Source of the DNA: Bremerella volcania | Lineage (GTDB): Bacteria > Planctomycetota > Planctomycetia > Pirellulales > Pirellulaceae | Reading direction: 5' to 3' | Assembly (NCBI RefSeq): GCF_007748115.1 | Contig: NZ_CP036289.1 | Location: 5,270,001-5,334,000, forward strand | DNA length: 64,000 nucleotides | Shown: piece by piece, positions 44,620 through 54,952 of the stretch | How positions within the stretch are numbered: position 1 is the stretch's first letter | Layout: every line of letters starts with the position of its first letter | Program-made: the position numbers and the translations under genes | Notes under the pieces: model-generated | Database searches by the model: none | What the model was told of the DNA's origin: nothing | The model's input: the letters and a program-made list of their open reading frames with translations, nothing else

Positions 44620-44653
44620 GGAAAGCACCTGCTCGCCGAAACAAGTGCTTTCC
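44620..44653. other. Hairpin in the carA leader, terminator-like on the minus strand
   Basis: GGAAAGCAC (44620-44628) and GTGCTTTCC (44645-44653) pair perfectly around 16 nt. Seven A precede it on the plus strand, so on the minus strand it reads as a hairpin followed by seven T, the form of an intrinsic terminator. No gene is on the minus strand here. It could limit antisense transcription of carA or shape its leader. Confidence 0.6.
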
Positions 44654-44816
44654 CAAAGGCTGTCCAAACTTTCGCTTGGAGACCCACAGCCGTACTCCTT
44701 GGTATCGGGCTCATCTTCGGGAAGACTTTAGTCGCGTCAAACAGCGACTTGGTTTCCTTCTCGAAAATGTCCATGGTCGTCACCCGCGAACCTAAGATAA
44801 AAGAAAACGAAACGAC

Positions 44817-45971
44817 ATGACTCAGCCCGCCAAACTTGCTCTGGAAGATGGAACCGTTTTCACTGGCACCGCGTTCGGAGCCATCGGCGAAGTCGCTGGG
44901 GAAGCCTGTTTCAACACCTCGATGACGGGCTATCAAGAGATCCTGACCGACCCCAGCTATCGTGGCCAGATCTTGACCATGACTTATCCACAAATTGGCA
45001 ACTACGGTGTCAATGTCGAGGATATGGAAAGCGCGAAAATTCACATGGCGGGCTTTATCGTTCGCGAGGTCAGCCGTACGGTCAGCAACTTCCGCTCGGA
45101 AGGGTCGCTCGACGAGTTCCTGAAGAAGAACAATGTCGTGGGCATGACAGGCATCGATACACGTGCCCTCGTACGACGTCTGCGGTCCCATGGTTCGATG
45201 AAAGCAGTGCTTTCGAGCGTCGACCTGGATGACGCTTCGCTCGTGGAAAAAGCAAGAGCAAGCGATGGGCTTGTGGGGCGTAACCTCGTCCAGGAAGTTC
45301 TCCCCGAACAGCAAAAGATGTGGGAGGAAGATCTCAGCCCCTGGATCAAGATGGGGGACTATAAACGTGCCCTGACCAGCCGAAAAGAACAAGACCTGCA
45401 CGTCGTGGCATTAGACTACGGCATGAAGTGGAACATTCCCCGACACTTGCGTGATCTGGGCTGTAAGGTGACTGTGCTTCCCGGAACGGCATCGGCTGAA
45501 GAGGTCCTGAGTCACAATCCCGACGGCATCTTTCTTTCCAACGGACCTGGCGACCCTGAACCGTTGACTGGGCCAGTCGAAACGATTCAGGGACTGCTGG
45601 GTAAGAAACCTATTTTCGGTATCTGCCTGGGACATCAACTGCTGTCACTGGCTTGCGGCGCGAAGACGTTCAAATTGAAGTTTGGACACCGGGGTGCGAA
45701 CCAGCCGGTGCTTGACCTGGAAACGGATAAGGTCGAGATCACCTCACAGAATCACGGTTTCGCCGTCGAGGAGAACACGCTTCCCGATTGCCTGGAAATC
45801 ACCCACCGTAATCTGAACGACAATACCGTCGCCGGGGTGAAGCACAAAGAACTGCCAGCATTCAGCGTGCAATATCATCCAGAAGCCTCAGCCGGTCCGC
45901 ATGATAGCGAATACCTGTTTCTCCGATTTCGCGAAGCCATGGACGAACGCAAGAGTGCCGCTTCTGCTTAA
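44817..45971 (+). CDS. carA: Carbamoyl-phosphate synthase small subunit
   Basis: CarA is the glutamine amidotransferase subunit that passes ammonia to CarB in pyrimidine and arginine synthesis. The 384-residue protein has the N-terminal CPSase domain (FNTSMTGYQEILTDPSYRGQ) and a class I GATase with the nucleophilic Cys in PIFGICLGHQLLSLACG near residue 265 and His/Glu in QYHPEAS near 350. No ribosome-binding site is seen before the ATG. A 78-codon TTG-started frame ends in an ATGA overlap with it. carB is not in the window. Confidence 0.96.
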   Translation: MTQPAKLALEDGTVFTGTAFGAIGEVAGEACFNTSMTGYQEILTDPSYRGQILTMTYPQIGNYGVNVEDMESAKIHMAGFIVREVSRTVSNFRSEGSLDEFLKKNNVVGMTGIDTRALVRRLRSHGSMKAVLSSVDLDDASLVEKARASDGLVGRNLVQEVLPEQQKMWEEDLSPWIKMGDYKRALTSRKEQDLHVVALDYGMKWNIPRHLRDLGCKVTVLPGTASAEEVLSHNPDGIFLSNGPGDPEPLTGPVETIQGLLGKKPIFGICLGHQLLSLACGAKTFKLKFGHRGANQPVLDLETDKVEITSQNHGFAVEENTLPDCLEITHRNLNDNTVAGVKHKELPAFSVQYHPEASAGPHDSEYLFLRFREAMDERKSAASA

Positions 45972-46654
45972 CCAGTTTTTGAGGAATCGGCGTCATCCAA
46001 CTCTGGCGCATACTTTTTCATATAGGCCAGGGCAAACCAGTCATATAGCGTATGGATGACGATGGGAACGATGATATCCCCAGTGTAATAGAACCAGAGC
46101 CCGAGATAGGCCCCCATCACGGCACTGATGATGAAGTATTCCCGTGTCACGTAGTGCACCAGTCCGAACAAAAGGCTGGTCAACAGAATCGGCACGGCCG
46201 GTCCGGCATCTGGCCCCATCAGTTGATGAAGGTAGGTCTGAATTACGCCGCGGAAAAGAGCTTCTTCACCAAGCCCTGCTGCCAGGCTAATCATACCCAG
46301 CTCAAGCAGCGTCGCTTCGCGGAAGAGTGGAACGATCTGACGATCCATATAGTCTTGAAGATCGTTTAGCGACTGGATGTTGCAGTATTGCAAGGCCATA
46401 AATGCAGCCAACAGGGGCAACGTCCCAAGTGCGCCCAACCCAATGGCACCAAGCACGCCCAGAGCATGACCAGTCTCCCAGCTGGCGCTGATCCAGGGGG
46501 CTACGTCGATGAGCCATCCCAACCCGACCGCGACAAACGCCAGGGCCGACTCAAAAAGCACTGCCGTGCGAATGAACCCTTCGGCTCGCTCCCGAGCGGT
46601 CATTTCCGGGCCAAAAGGATCTTCGTAGTCGTAGTCGTCTTCGTCGTCAAACAC
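45968..46654 (-). CDS. CPBP family intramembrane metalloprotease (CAAX protease-like)
   Basis: The 228-residue protein begins with an acidic cytoplasmic stretch (FDDEDDYDYEDPFGPE) and has about six hydrophobic helices. The family's motifs are present: EEALFRG (EExxxR) near 135, FGLVHY (FxxxH) near 165, and HTLYDWF near 205. Such proteins include bacterial CAAX-type proteases and bacteriocin-immunity proteins; the substrate is unknown. GTG start at 46654. It ends tail-to-tail with carA in TTAA. Confidence 0.87.
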   Translation of the reverse strand: MFDDEDDYDYEDPFGPEMTARERAEGFIRTAVLFESALAFVAVGLGWLIDVAPWISASWETGHALGVLGAIGLGALGTLPLLAAFMALQYCNIQSLNDLQDYMDRQIVPLFREATLLELGMISLAAGLGEEALFRGVIQTYLHQLMGPDAGPAVPILLTSLLFGLVHYVTREYFIISAVMGAYLGLWFYYTGDIIVPIVIHTLYDWFALAYMKKYAPELDDADSSKTG

Positions 46655-47002
46655 AGGGTTTCGTTGTCGCTTTCAGTTCAATTCAAGCTAATTCGGAAAA
46701 GCATCTTAACAGGATCGTAATGCGCTTCCCTCTGGGATACATTGTCTTGTTTCTACCCCGATGCGCCAAACGGCTTACGAGGCCAAATCGGGATGAATCC
46801 GAAAATCCCGATTTGCTAAATGGCGTAAGATGAGGGCTGGTTGACGCTTGCTTGCATTCTCAAGTAAACTTTCCTGCTTATATTCGCATGAAATGCGGCC
46901 CTTCTGTACATAGCTGGCGGGATGTCCCGTCGAGTTGCCGCCGAAGGGACACCCCTTACCGAACAACACTCCAGCGTTTGCGACATTCAAAGGTTTCCAA
47001 AC
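46655..47002. other. Regulatory region between the CPBP and ppdK genes
   Basis: No gene is seen in these 348 bp. Three elements stand out: a perfect 11-bp hairpin, CAAATCGGGAT (46784-46794) with ATCCCGATTTG (46805-46815); a sigma-70-like promoter TTGACG (46841-46846) with TAAACT (46865-46870), spacing 18; and a leader hairpin GGGATGTCCC (46919-46928) with GGGACACCCC (46946-46955), 9 of 10 pairs, ending 47 bp before the ppdK start. Confidence 0.5.
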
Positions 47003-49672
<2,670 letters not shown>

Positions 49673-49714
49673 GCCTGAAGGCGAACACGCCTTGCGTAAC
49701 GAATAATCGCAAAG

Positions 49715-49748
49715 CGCCGGTCTGAGAATTCAGATCGGCGTTTTTTTT
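49715..49748 (+). terminator. Intrinsic terminator after ppdK
   Basis: CGCCGGTCTGA and TCAGATCGGCG pair with one mismatch around a 4-nt loop and are followed by eight T. Confidence 0.88.
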
Positions 49749-49834
49749 GTTTCCATCCAGTTCACGAATTGTTTAGCCTTACGCTATCTCTCCCTGCCTG
49801 AATCCCCCTGCTCTCCTCGTGATTGGAATCTTTC

Positions 49835-50833
49835 ATGCCTCAACTTGTCTTGCCGTTGCCATTTGTCTTACTGCTAGTTTTCACCACATCAGTATTCGGC
49901 ACAGAATCCGCCGAGGTCGAAATCATCGATGTAAAGATGATATCCGATACGGCACCTCATTCTGCATTCACCGACCTGATACGCTTCCAAGACAACTGGT
50001 TCTGCGTATTCCGAGAAGGAAAAGCCCACGTCTCGCGCGACGGGGCGCTTCAGGTGTTAAAGTCACATGATGGAAACGTATGGCAATCCGTTGCTCGGCT
50101 GACATCCCCGGATGCTGATCTTCGGGATGCCAAAATCACGATCACACCGACGGGGCAACTAATGCTCTGTGGTGCAGCTGCCTTACACCAACCAGCTGAA
50201 GCGCGTCATCAATCGATGATCTGGTATTCAGACAATGGCACCGCCTGGAGCGATGCCATCGCCATTGGACCGCCCGACTACTGGATCTGGCGAATCAGCT
50301 GGCACGATGGCAAAGCGTATGGAGTTGGCTATCACACCATTGAACCTCGCGAAACGCAGCTTTTCGTGAGTGGAGATGGACATCGTTTCGAGAAACTTGG
50401 CGAGCCATTTTCGGTTGATGGGTTCTCGAACGAAGCAAGTCTTATCTTTCACACCGATGGGACCGCGTTATGCGTTGTGCGCCGCGATGGCACTCCCGAC
50501 GACGCCCAACTCGGGAAGTCGGTTCCACCCTACACCGATTGGAAGTGGCAATCACTGGGGCAGTATATCGGCGGCCCTGCCCTAAAGCAGATGCCCGACG
50601 GTCGACATATCATCGCTGGACGCCGCAAGACGGGTCCTGCCAAGACGGTTCTCTGGCAGCTCGATCCCACCACCGCGAAGCTTAGCGAGTTGGCCGTTTT
50701 GCCTTCGGGAGGTGACACGAGCTACCCAGGCTTGGTGCTGCATGACGATATCCTTTGGATGAGCTACTACTCTTCCCATGAAGGAAAAACACGCATCTAC
50801 CTGGCAAAAATAAAGCTGCCCACATCGAAATGA
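49835..50833 (+). CDS. Secreted sialidase-like beta-propeller protein
   Basis: The 332-residue protein has a signal peptide (PLPFVLLLVFTTSVFG) and propeller repeats around VLKSHDGNVWQSVARL, WYSDNGTAWSDAIAIG and FVSGDGHRFEKLG, typical of exo-alpha-sialidase/BNR-like folds. The FREGKAHVSRDG segment and YWIWRISWHDGKAYGVGYH are found in planctomycete proteins annotated as exo-sialidase. The catalytic triad of true sialidases cannot be confirmed. ATG at 49835 rather than TTG at 49823. Confidence 0.78.
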   Translation: MPQLVLPLPFVLLLVFTTSVFGTESAEVEIIDVKMISDTAPHSAFTDLIRFQDNWFCVFREGKAHVSRDGALQVLKSHDGNVWQSVARLTSPDADLRDAKITITPTGQLMLCGAAALHQPAEARHQSMIWYSDNGTAWSDAIAIGPPDYWIWRISWHDGKAYGVGYHTIEPRETQLFVSGDGHRFEKLGEPFSVDGFSNEASLIFHTDGTALCVVRRDGTPDDAQLGKSVPPYTDWKWQSLGQYIGGPALKQMPDGRHIIAGRRKTGPAKTVLWQLDPTTAKLSELAVLPSGGDTSYPGLVLHDDILWMSYYSSHEGKTRIYLAKIKLPTSK

Positions 50834-50845
50834 TGCAGGCAGCTT

Positions 50846-52060
50846 CTACTCATCCAGACACATCGCCAAGCCTTCTCGTGTAGCCCAACGCTCGAGGATT
50901 TCCTTCGCTGCTGGGCTGGGGTCCTCGTTGCTCTTGGCATTCGCCTGAACGATCGTTTTCCTTTCCGGATCGATTTCGATCGTCACCATGCGTTTGGGAC
51001 AACCCTTGGCATGGATCCGTAGCGACCAGATCGATGACTTCCGTTCGGCACACTGCTCGACATAGTCGCCGACGCAGTGATCCATGGCGGCTCCTTCCAG
51101 CATCAACGCGCGGTCGTTCAACAGCTCGAAGATGAGCCATTTCACGTCGCCGTCTTGATGCACCATTGGCTTGACCTCGATCGCTTCCCAGTGGAAGTTT
51201 CGCTTGGCCAGCGATGGTCGTTTGAGCAAAAGCTCCTGCCGCCAGCTAACCATGTGCCGCAGAAGCGATCGAAGCGTTCGCCCTTTCACCGAGAACTCTG
51301 GCTGCAGCGGCAGTGGACCACCACCACGTCCCCAGACTTTTTCAGCGGGTTGAAACTTTTGATCAAAAATGAATTCAACAAGCATCGACGCTTGAGGAAT
51401 ATAACTCAGCTTCTCACGAATCAGAAAACGGATTACCGTTTCCCAAAAGCGTTCGTCACGAGTCGGTTCCTTAAGGATCGTGTTGCGAACCAGTTCCGCT
51501 GCCAAAGCTTTGCTACCACCAAACCCTCGAATTTGAGCCCATCGCATCGCTTCCACAGGCGCCAAATGATCGGGTGCCTTGAGGAAGAACTTAGCTGCCG
51601 TGGGCGTCAACGGAATGCCAGGCTTCCCTTTGAATTGCCGCACACCACGACCAGCGGCCATGTGTACATACAATTCGTGAATCCATCGCTTGGCCTGTGG
51701 ACGCATCCAGGCAAACGCCAAAAAGTTAGGCACCGGATAACGTTCGAACAGGTGTTTCAATAGTGATCGAAACGCGACTCGATTGCTGGTCGGCTCGGCC
51801 TGGGCCTTCGGCGGCTGCCACGATTCGGGCTGGTGAATACACTTGGTGCGGTACCTGGCCACGTAGGCGAGCGCCCGGATGTAAACGCGAAGATGTTCCG
51901 GCTTACGGATGGCCGGATCAAATCCGACACTCAAAATCTCGGACTTGGCGCGTACCTCACGAATCAAGTTCCAATACGCTCGACGATGCCGCGCGCAAGG
52001 CTGATGGCAGACAAGCATTTCGTCTACATATTGTTTCATTTGCTGCTTACGAGAACTCAT
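50846..52060 (-). CDS. PcfJ-like domain protein
   Basis: The 404-residue protein is rich in Arg, Trp and Leu and ends with the PcfJ-like segment LMLEGAAMDHCVGDYVEQCA...SSIWSLRI followed by KRMVTIEIDPERKTIVQANAKSN. PcfJ-like proteins are mostly found on conjugative plasmids and phages, with unknown function. Here there are no mobility genes next to it. A start at 52060 (SSRKQQMKQYVDEMLV) is chosen; an extension to 52111 is open. It may be a remnant of an integrated element. Confidence 0.72.
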   Translation of the reverse strand: MSSRKQQMKQYVDEMLVCHQPCARHRRAYWNLIREVRAKSEILSVGFDPAIRKPEHLRVYIRALAYVARYRTKCIHQPESWQPPKAQAEPTSNRVAFRSLLKHLFERYPVPNFLAFAWMRPQAKRWIHELYVHMAAGRGVRQFKGKPGIPLTPTAAKFFLKAPDHLAPVEAMRWAQIRGFGGSKALAAELVRNTILKEPTRDERFWETVIRFLIREKLSYIPQASMLVEFIFDQKFQPAEKVWGRGGGPLPLQPEFSVKGRTLRSLLRHMVSWRQELLLKRPSLAKRNFHWEAIEVKPMVHQDGDVKWLIFELLNDRALMLEGAAMDHCVGDYVEQCAERKSSIWSLRIHAKGCPKRMVTIEIDPERKTIVQANAKSNEDPSPAAKEILERWATREGLAMCLDE

Positions 52061-52248
52061 AGCAACCCATGCCTTCTTAGAAATTACGGACATAAGGGAA
52101 GCGATACACACGCTTCGCGAGTGATTTCAGGTCAAACCGATATTCGGTTGACCAAACACGTCAATGTCCGAGATCCAAGAGCATGGGTACTAACTTTCAG
52201 GCCGCGGCCTTTGTCAGCGCGCGGTCTTATCGCAAAGAGAAAGAAATG

Positions 52249-52271
52249 CCAGGCATTCACGCGATGCCTGG
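52249..52271 (-). terminator. Candidate terminator of the ECF42 cargo operon
   Basis: CCAGGCAT and ATGCCTGG form a perfect 8-bp stem with a 7-nt loop; on the minus strand a T-rich but broken tail (CATTTCTTTCTC) follows. It lies 82 bp past the DoxX stop. Confidence 0.45.
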
Positions 52272-52353
52272 CCGCTGGCAAGAGAGATGCTTGCCGCCAG
52301 AAAAAGGTTCGCTGAATTTCATTTCAGCCGCATGCGCCACCACTCTCGCCCAT

Positions 52354-52770
52354 TCAAGAACGTAGCGGCATAAGCGCCCAAAGCCGTCGATCACGGAGAA
52401 AGACGCCCAGCCAGATCAGCACGCCGATAATGATCTGCACGACAAACAAGTCGCCAACTCGCCAGTGCGTGCAGATGGCACCACCGATGTACCCGGTCAG
52501 AAGAATGGCTCCGAGTACGGCCGTTTGCGGTACCAGGTAAATGATGGCGATGACCAGTTCCAGGATGGCCAGGGGATACTGTATTTCCATCGGCAGTCCC
52601 AGATGCGCGAAACCTTCTTCCAGGCCTGCTCCACCGACAAATTTCCCGACGGCACTCGCCAGAAAGGCCAAGCCAACGAGGCCTGACAGGACTCGTCCTG
52701 TCCATTTAGCTGCGGCTGGCGTAGATTTAGCTTGATCGGTAGAAGGCGTGGTTTCTGTCTCGTTCATCAT
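52354..52770 (-). CDS. DoxX family membrane protein
   Basis: The 138-residue protein has four hydrophobic helices, with VLSGLVGLAFLASAVGKFVG near residue 25 and an IYLVPQTAVLGAILLTGYIGG segment in the middle, and fits the DoxX-like family found in the cargo of ECF sigma operons. Function is not established, though some DoxX proteins are quinone-linked. It is the last gene of the operon. The ATG at 52770 has AGGGA 4 nt upstream. Confidence 0.82.
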   Translation of the reverse strand: MMNETETTPSTDQAKSTPAAAKWTGRVLSGLVGLAFLASAVGKFVGGAGLEEGFAHLGLPMEIQYPLAILELVIAIIYLVPQTAVLGAILLTGYIGGAICTHWRVGDLFVVQIIIGVLIWLGVFLRDRRLWALMPLRS

Positions 52771-52821
52771 CTGTTCCCTGGAAAACGTGAGTGCGGTCAC
52801 CATTGTCGATTTCGGATGGTT

Positions 52822-53253
52822 CTATTCGTTCGACGAGCCGGCCTGGACTTGGGCAAAACCGGCAGGATCCATCCAGAAGACCTCCCAGATATGACCATCC
52901 AAATCTTCGAAACCATGTTGAATCATGAAACCATGATCTTTTGGCTCGGCATAGGTCTTGCCGCCAGCGGCAACCGCTTTCGCGATGAACTCGGTCACCT
53001 TTTCCCGCGATTCCAACTGCAAAGCATTGAGCACTTCGGTGCTCTTGTGGCTATCGCAAATCGCCTTGGGGGTGAACTCCTTAAAGCGACTTTCTACCAA
53101 GAGCATCACCATGATGTTATCCGACACGATCATACATGTGGCGGTATCGTCGGTGAATTGCGGGTTGAACGTAAAGCCTAAGGCCGCAAAGAACTCAACC
53201 GATCTGGTCAGATCTTTCACCGGCAGATTCACAAATAGCTGCTGGATCATCAT
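52822..53253 (-). CDS. VOC family protein (glyoxalase/bleomycin-resistance fold)
   Basis: The 143-residue protein starts IQQLFVNLPVKDLTRSVEFF and has GFTFNPQFTDDTATCMIVSD and the late DLDGHIWEVFWMD motif, typical of the VOC lactoylglutathione-lyase-like family that often accompanies ECF sigma factors. The reaction is unknown. It is the fifth gene after the sigma factor, 35 bp after the SRPBCC gene. It is distinct in sequence from the VOC pair at 5.8 kb. Confidence 0.88.
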   Translation of the reverse strand: MMIQQLFVNLPVKDLTRSVEFFAALGFTFNPQFTDDTATCMIVSDNIMVMLLVESRFKEFTPKAICDSHKSTEVLNALQLESREKVTEFIAKAVAAGGKTYAEPKDHGFMIQHGFEDLDGHIWEVFWMDPAGFAQVQAGSSNE

Positions 53254-53288
53254 CGTCTCTTTCTTAGCATTAGATGGGAAATGCATGG

Positions 53289-53873
53289 CTATGAGGTAGC
53301 CGCGGCTGCTTGTTTCTCGCTGATCTCTTTCAGTTTCGTGAGGCCTTCGGTGAACTGGTCACCGCACATTTTGTCGATATCAAAAATGAGATGGAAGAAC
53401 TTGGCCATAAAACCGACTTTTCCACTCATGCTCCAGGTCACCACCGTGCTGTTGCCTTCTGGCTGAAAAGTGAACAGGACGTCGTTGCGACAAGCCATGG
53501 GCTCGGTAATTTCCAGGTCAATCTGAATCGCCTCGTTCGGTTCGCTCTGAACAATCGTCGTGCTGCCGGCACCTGCGTTACCATTGCCTGACCACCGCAT
53601 GATGGCCCCCTGCCCTGCTGCTGGTCCATCCAGTGATTTCGACATATTTGGGTCCAGTTTTTCGTAGGGAGACCAGGCCTCCCAGGCAGAGAACTGATTG
53701 ACATGGGGGAAAACCACCTCCGGCGGCGCATCCATCTTCATCGATCGCGTAACCTGAAATTCATTCGGCTGAAAGGCCACTGCAACCGCCAGGGCCACAA
53801 TCAAGAAGACCAGCCCTACCAATAGGATTAAAACTACGTTCAACATCCGACGCTTCCCAAGCGAAAGTGCCAT
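53289..53873 (-). CDS. SRPBCC family protein with N-terminal membrane anchor
   Basis: The 194-residue protein has one hydrophobic helix (about 12-34) and then an SRPBCC/polyketide-cyclase-like domain: VTRSMKMDAPPEVVFPHVNQFSAWEAWSPYEKLDP is the start of the helix-grip fold, and TVVTWSMSGKVGF occurs near the end. Such proteins bind small hydrophobic molecules. AAGGA is 9 nt before the ATG. It is 31 bp after the DUF1579 gene. Confidence 0.86.
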   Translation of the reverse strand: MALSLGKRRMLNVVLILLVGLVFLIVALAVAVAFQPNEFQVTRSMKMDAPPEVVFPHVNQFSAWEAWSPYEKLDPNMSKSLDGPAAGQGAIMRWSGNGNAGAGSTTIVQSEPNEAIQIDLEITEPMACRNDVLFTFQPEGNSTVVTWSMSGKVGFMAKFFHLIFDIDKMCGDQFTEGLTKLKEISEKQAAAATS

Positions 53874-53904
53874 CGTATTTGTTCCTTCTTTAAGGACAAT
53901 TGAT

Positions 53905-54387
53905 TTATTTTTTGCGGGTGTATCTGGTCGTCATGAACTCTTGCCATACTTCATTTTCATCCAGCAACCTCGCATGCAGGATCCGATGATCCTCGTCCAC
54001 AATCTCGATGACGTCCTGATATTGCGACATTCCTTCTCCGCTAAAGCTGGGTCCGGTCGCGTCGAGTGTCAGAACCTTGCCTGCATCATCGAGCGTGCCG
54101 CTGGAATAAATCCAAAGATGACACATGCACGAAGAAATGAACGATCCGACAAACGACTTCGCTTGCGGATCGTAGCCGAGTGTCATCTGTGACTTTGCCG
54201 TATCGCCCCCAGGCATTTCCAATTCCATCTCGCAAAGCACCCACACATCGCCGAGTTTCCGGACAAGTTCTATCCCGACCGATGTCTGCTTTGGCATGTC
54301 GGGGCTCATGTCTGCTTCTGATTCCAGGGTCCATTCACCTAACAGGTTCTCTAGCCAGTTGTGTTCGACTTGGGGCTCAACGTGCAT
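53905..54387 (-). CDS. DUF1579 family protein
   Basis: The 160-residue protein fits the DUF1579 pattern: HNWLENLLGEWTLESEADMSP, then GDVWVLCEMELEMPGG, and MTLGYDPQAKSFVGSFISS with an MSQYQDVIEIVDEDHRIL end. Function is unknown, but the family recurs in ECF42-type operons. AAGGA is 8 nt before the ATG. It is the second gene of the cargo operon. Confidence 0.84.
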   Translation of the reverse strand: MHVEPQVEHNWLENLLGEWTLESEADMSPDMPKQTSVGIELVRKLGDVWVLCEMELEMPGGDTAKSQMTLGYDPQAKSFVGSFISSCMCHLWIYSSGTLDDAGKVLTLDATGPSFSGEGMSQYQDVIEIVDEDHRILHARLLDENEVWQEFMTTRYTRKK

Positions 54388-54446
54388 GAGAGTTTTCCTT
54401 GCGATAGGGACAACGGTATTAGCTTCGTATTCGGCGATTCGTGCGG

Positions 54447-54851
54447 CTAAGTAGCGCTGGCTTCCTTTGCTAATCGCTCAGAGATTTCCAAAATCTGCAG
54501 ATTCATGGCTTCGTCCGCGGGCCGGATTTCAAATGGTCCCATGCGAACACCAGGATGCTTCGACATGAGTTGAATGGCATGATTCAAGTCGCGCGCCTCC
54601 AACAGCAGAATACCGCCGATCTGCTCCTTCGTTTCGATAAAAGGACCATCCGTCACGCGAACCTGGCCGTTTTGATGGCGAAGTGTCACACCATTTTGAG
54701 GAGCAGCGAGCGCACCTCCGCCTGCGAAATGCCCCCCTTTGCGCAGTTCGTTATCGTAGGCCATACAGTCTTCCATCGCCTTTTCGGCTTCTTCCTTGGG
54801 AAGACTCTCCCACATCGACGCGTCGATATATCCCAAACAGACAAACTTCAT
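54447..54851 (-). CDS. YciI-like (DGPF domain) protein
   Basis: The 134-residue protein opens [18 protein letters not shown] and contains the DGPF motif ([17 protein letters not shown] near residue 66) of the YciI-related family. These DGPF proteins are the hallmark neighbours of ECF42 sigma factors, whose activity may depend on them. It starts 46 nt downstream of the candidate ECF42 promoter, and AGGAG lies 7 nt before the ATG. It is the first gene of the cargo operon. Confidence 0.92.
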   Translation of the reverse strand: MKFVCLGYIDASMWESLPKEEAEKAMEDCMAYDNELRKGGHFAGGGALAAPQNGVTLRHQNGQVRVTDGPFIETKEQIGGILLLEARDLNHAIQLMSKHPGVRMGPFEIRPADEAMNLQILEISERLAKEASAT

Positions 54852-54897
54852 CAGGGCTCTCCTAAAACTGAGGCAAGTGTTGTTCCTTTACCCCATG

Positions 54898-54924
54898 GTC
54901 GATTCAGTTACTGCGAAATCGACA
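54898..54924 (-). promoter_or_regulatory. Candidate ECF42 promoter of the YciI operon
   Basis: On the minus strand TGTCGA (54924-54919) is followed by 17 nt and CGAC (54901-54898), 46 nt before the YciI start. The -35/-10 pair agrees with the ECF42 motif I recall from Streptomyces venezuelae. An identical layout precedes the VOC pair at 5.8 kb. Confidence 0.7.
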
Positions 54925-54952
54925 GGCCCCTGGAAAAAAATGGGAATCGAGA

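Noticed and set aside
44607-45401. A 264-residue frame on the minus strand within carA
   Set aside because: It runs opposite conserved carA sequence and resembles no protein, although the hairpin at its end looks like a minus-strand terminator.
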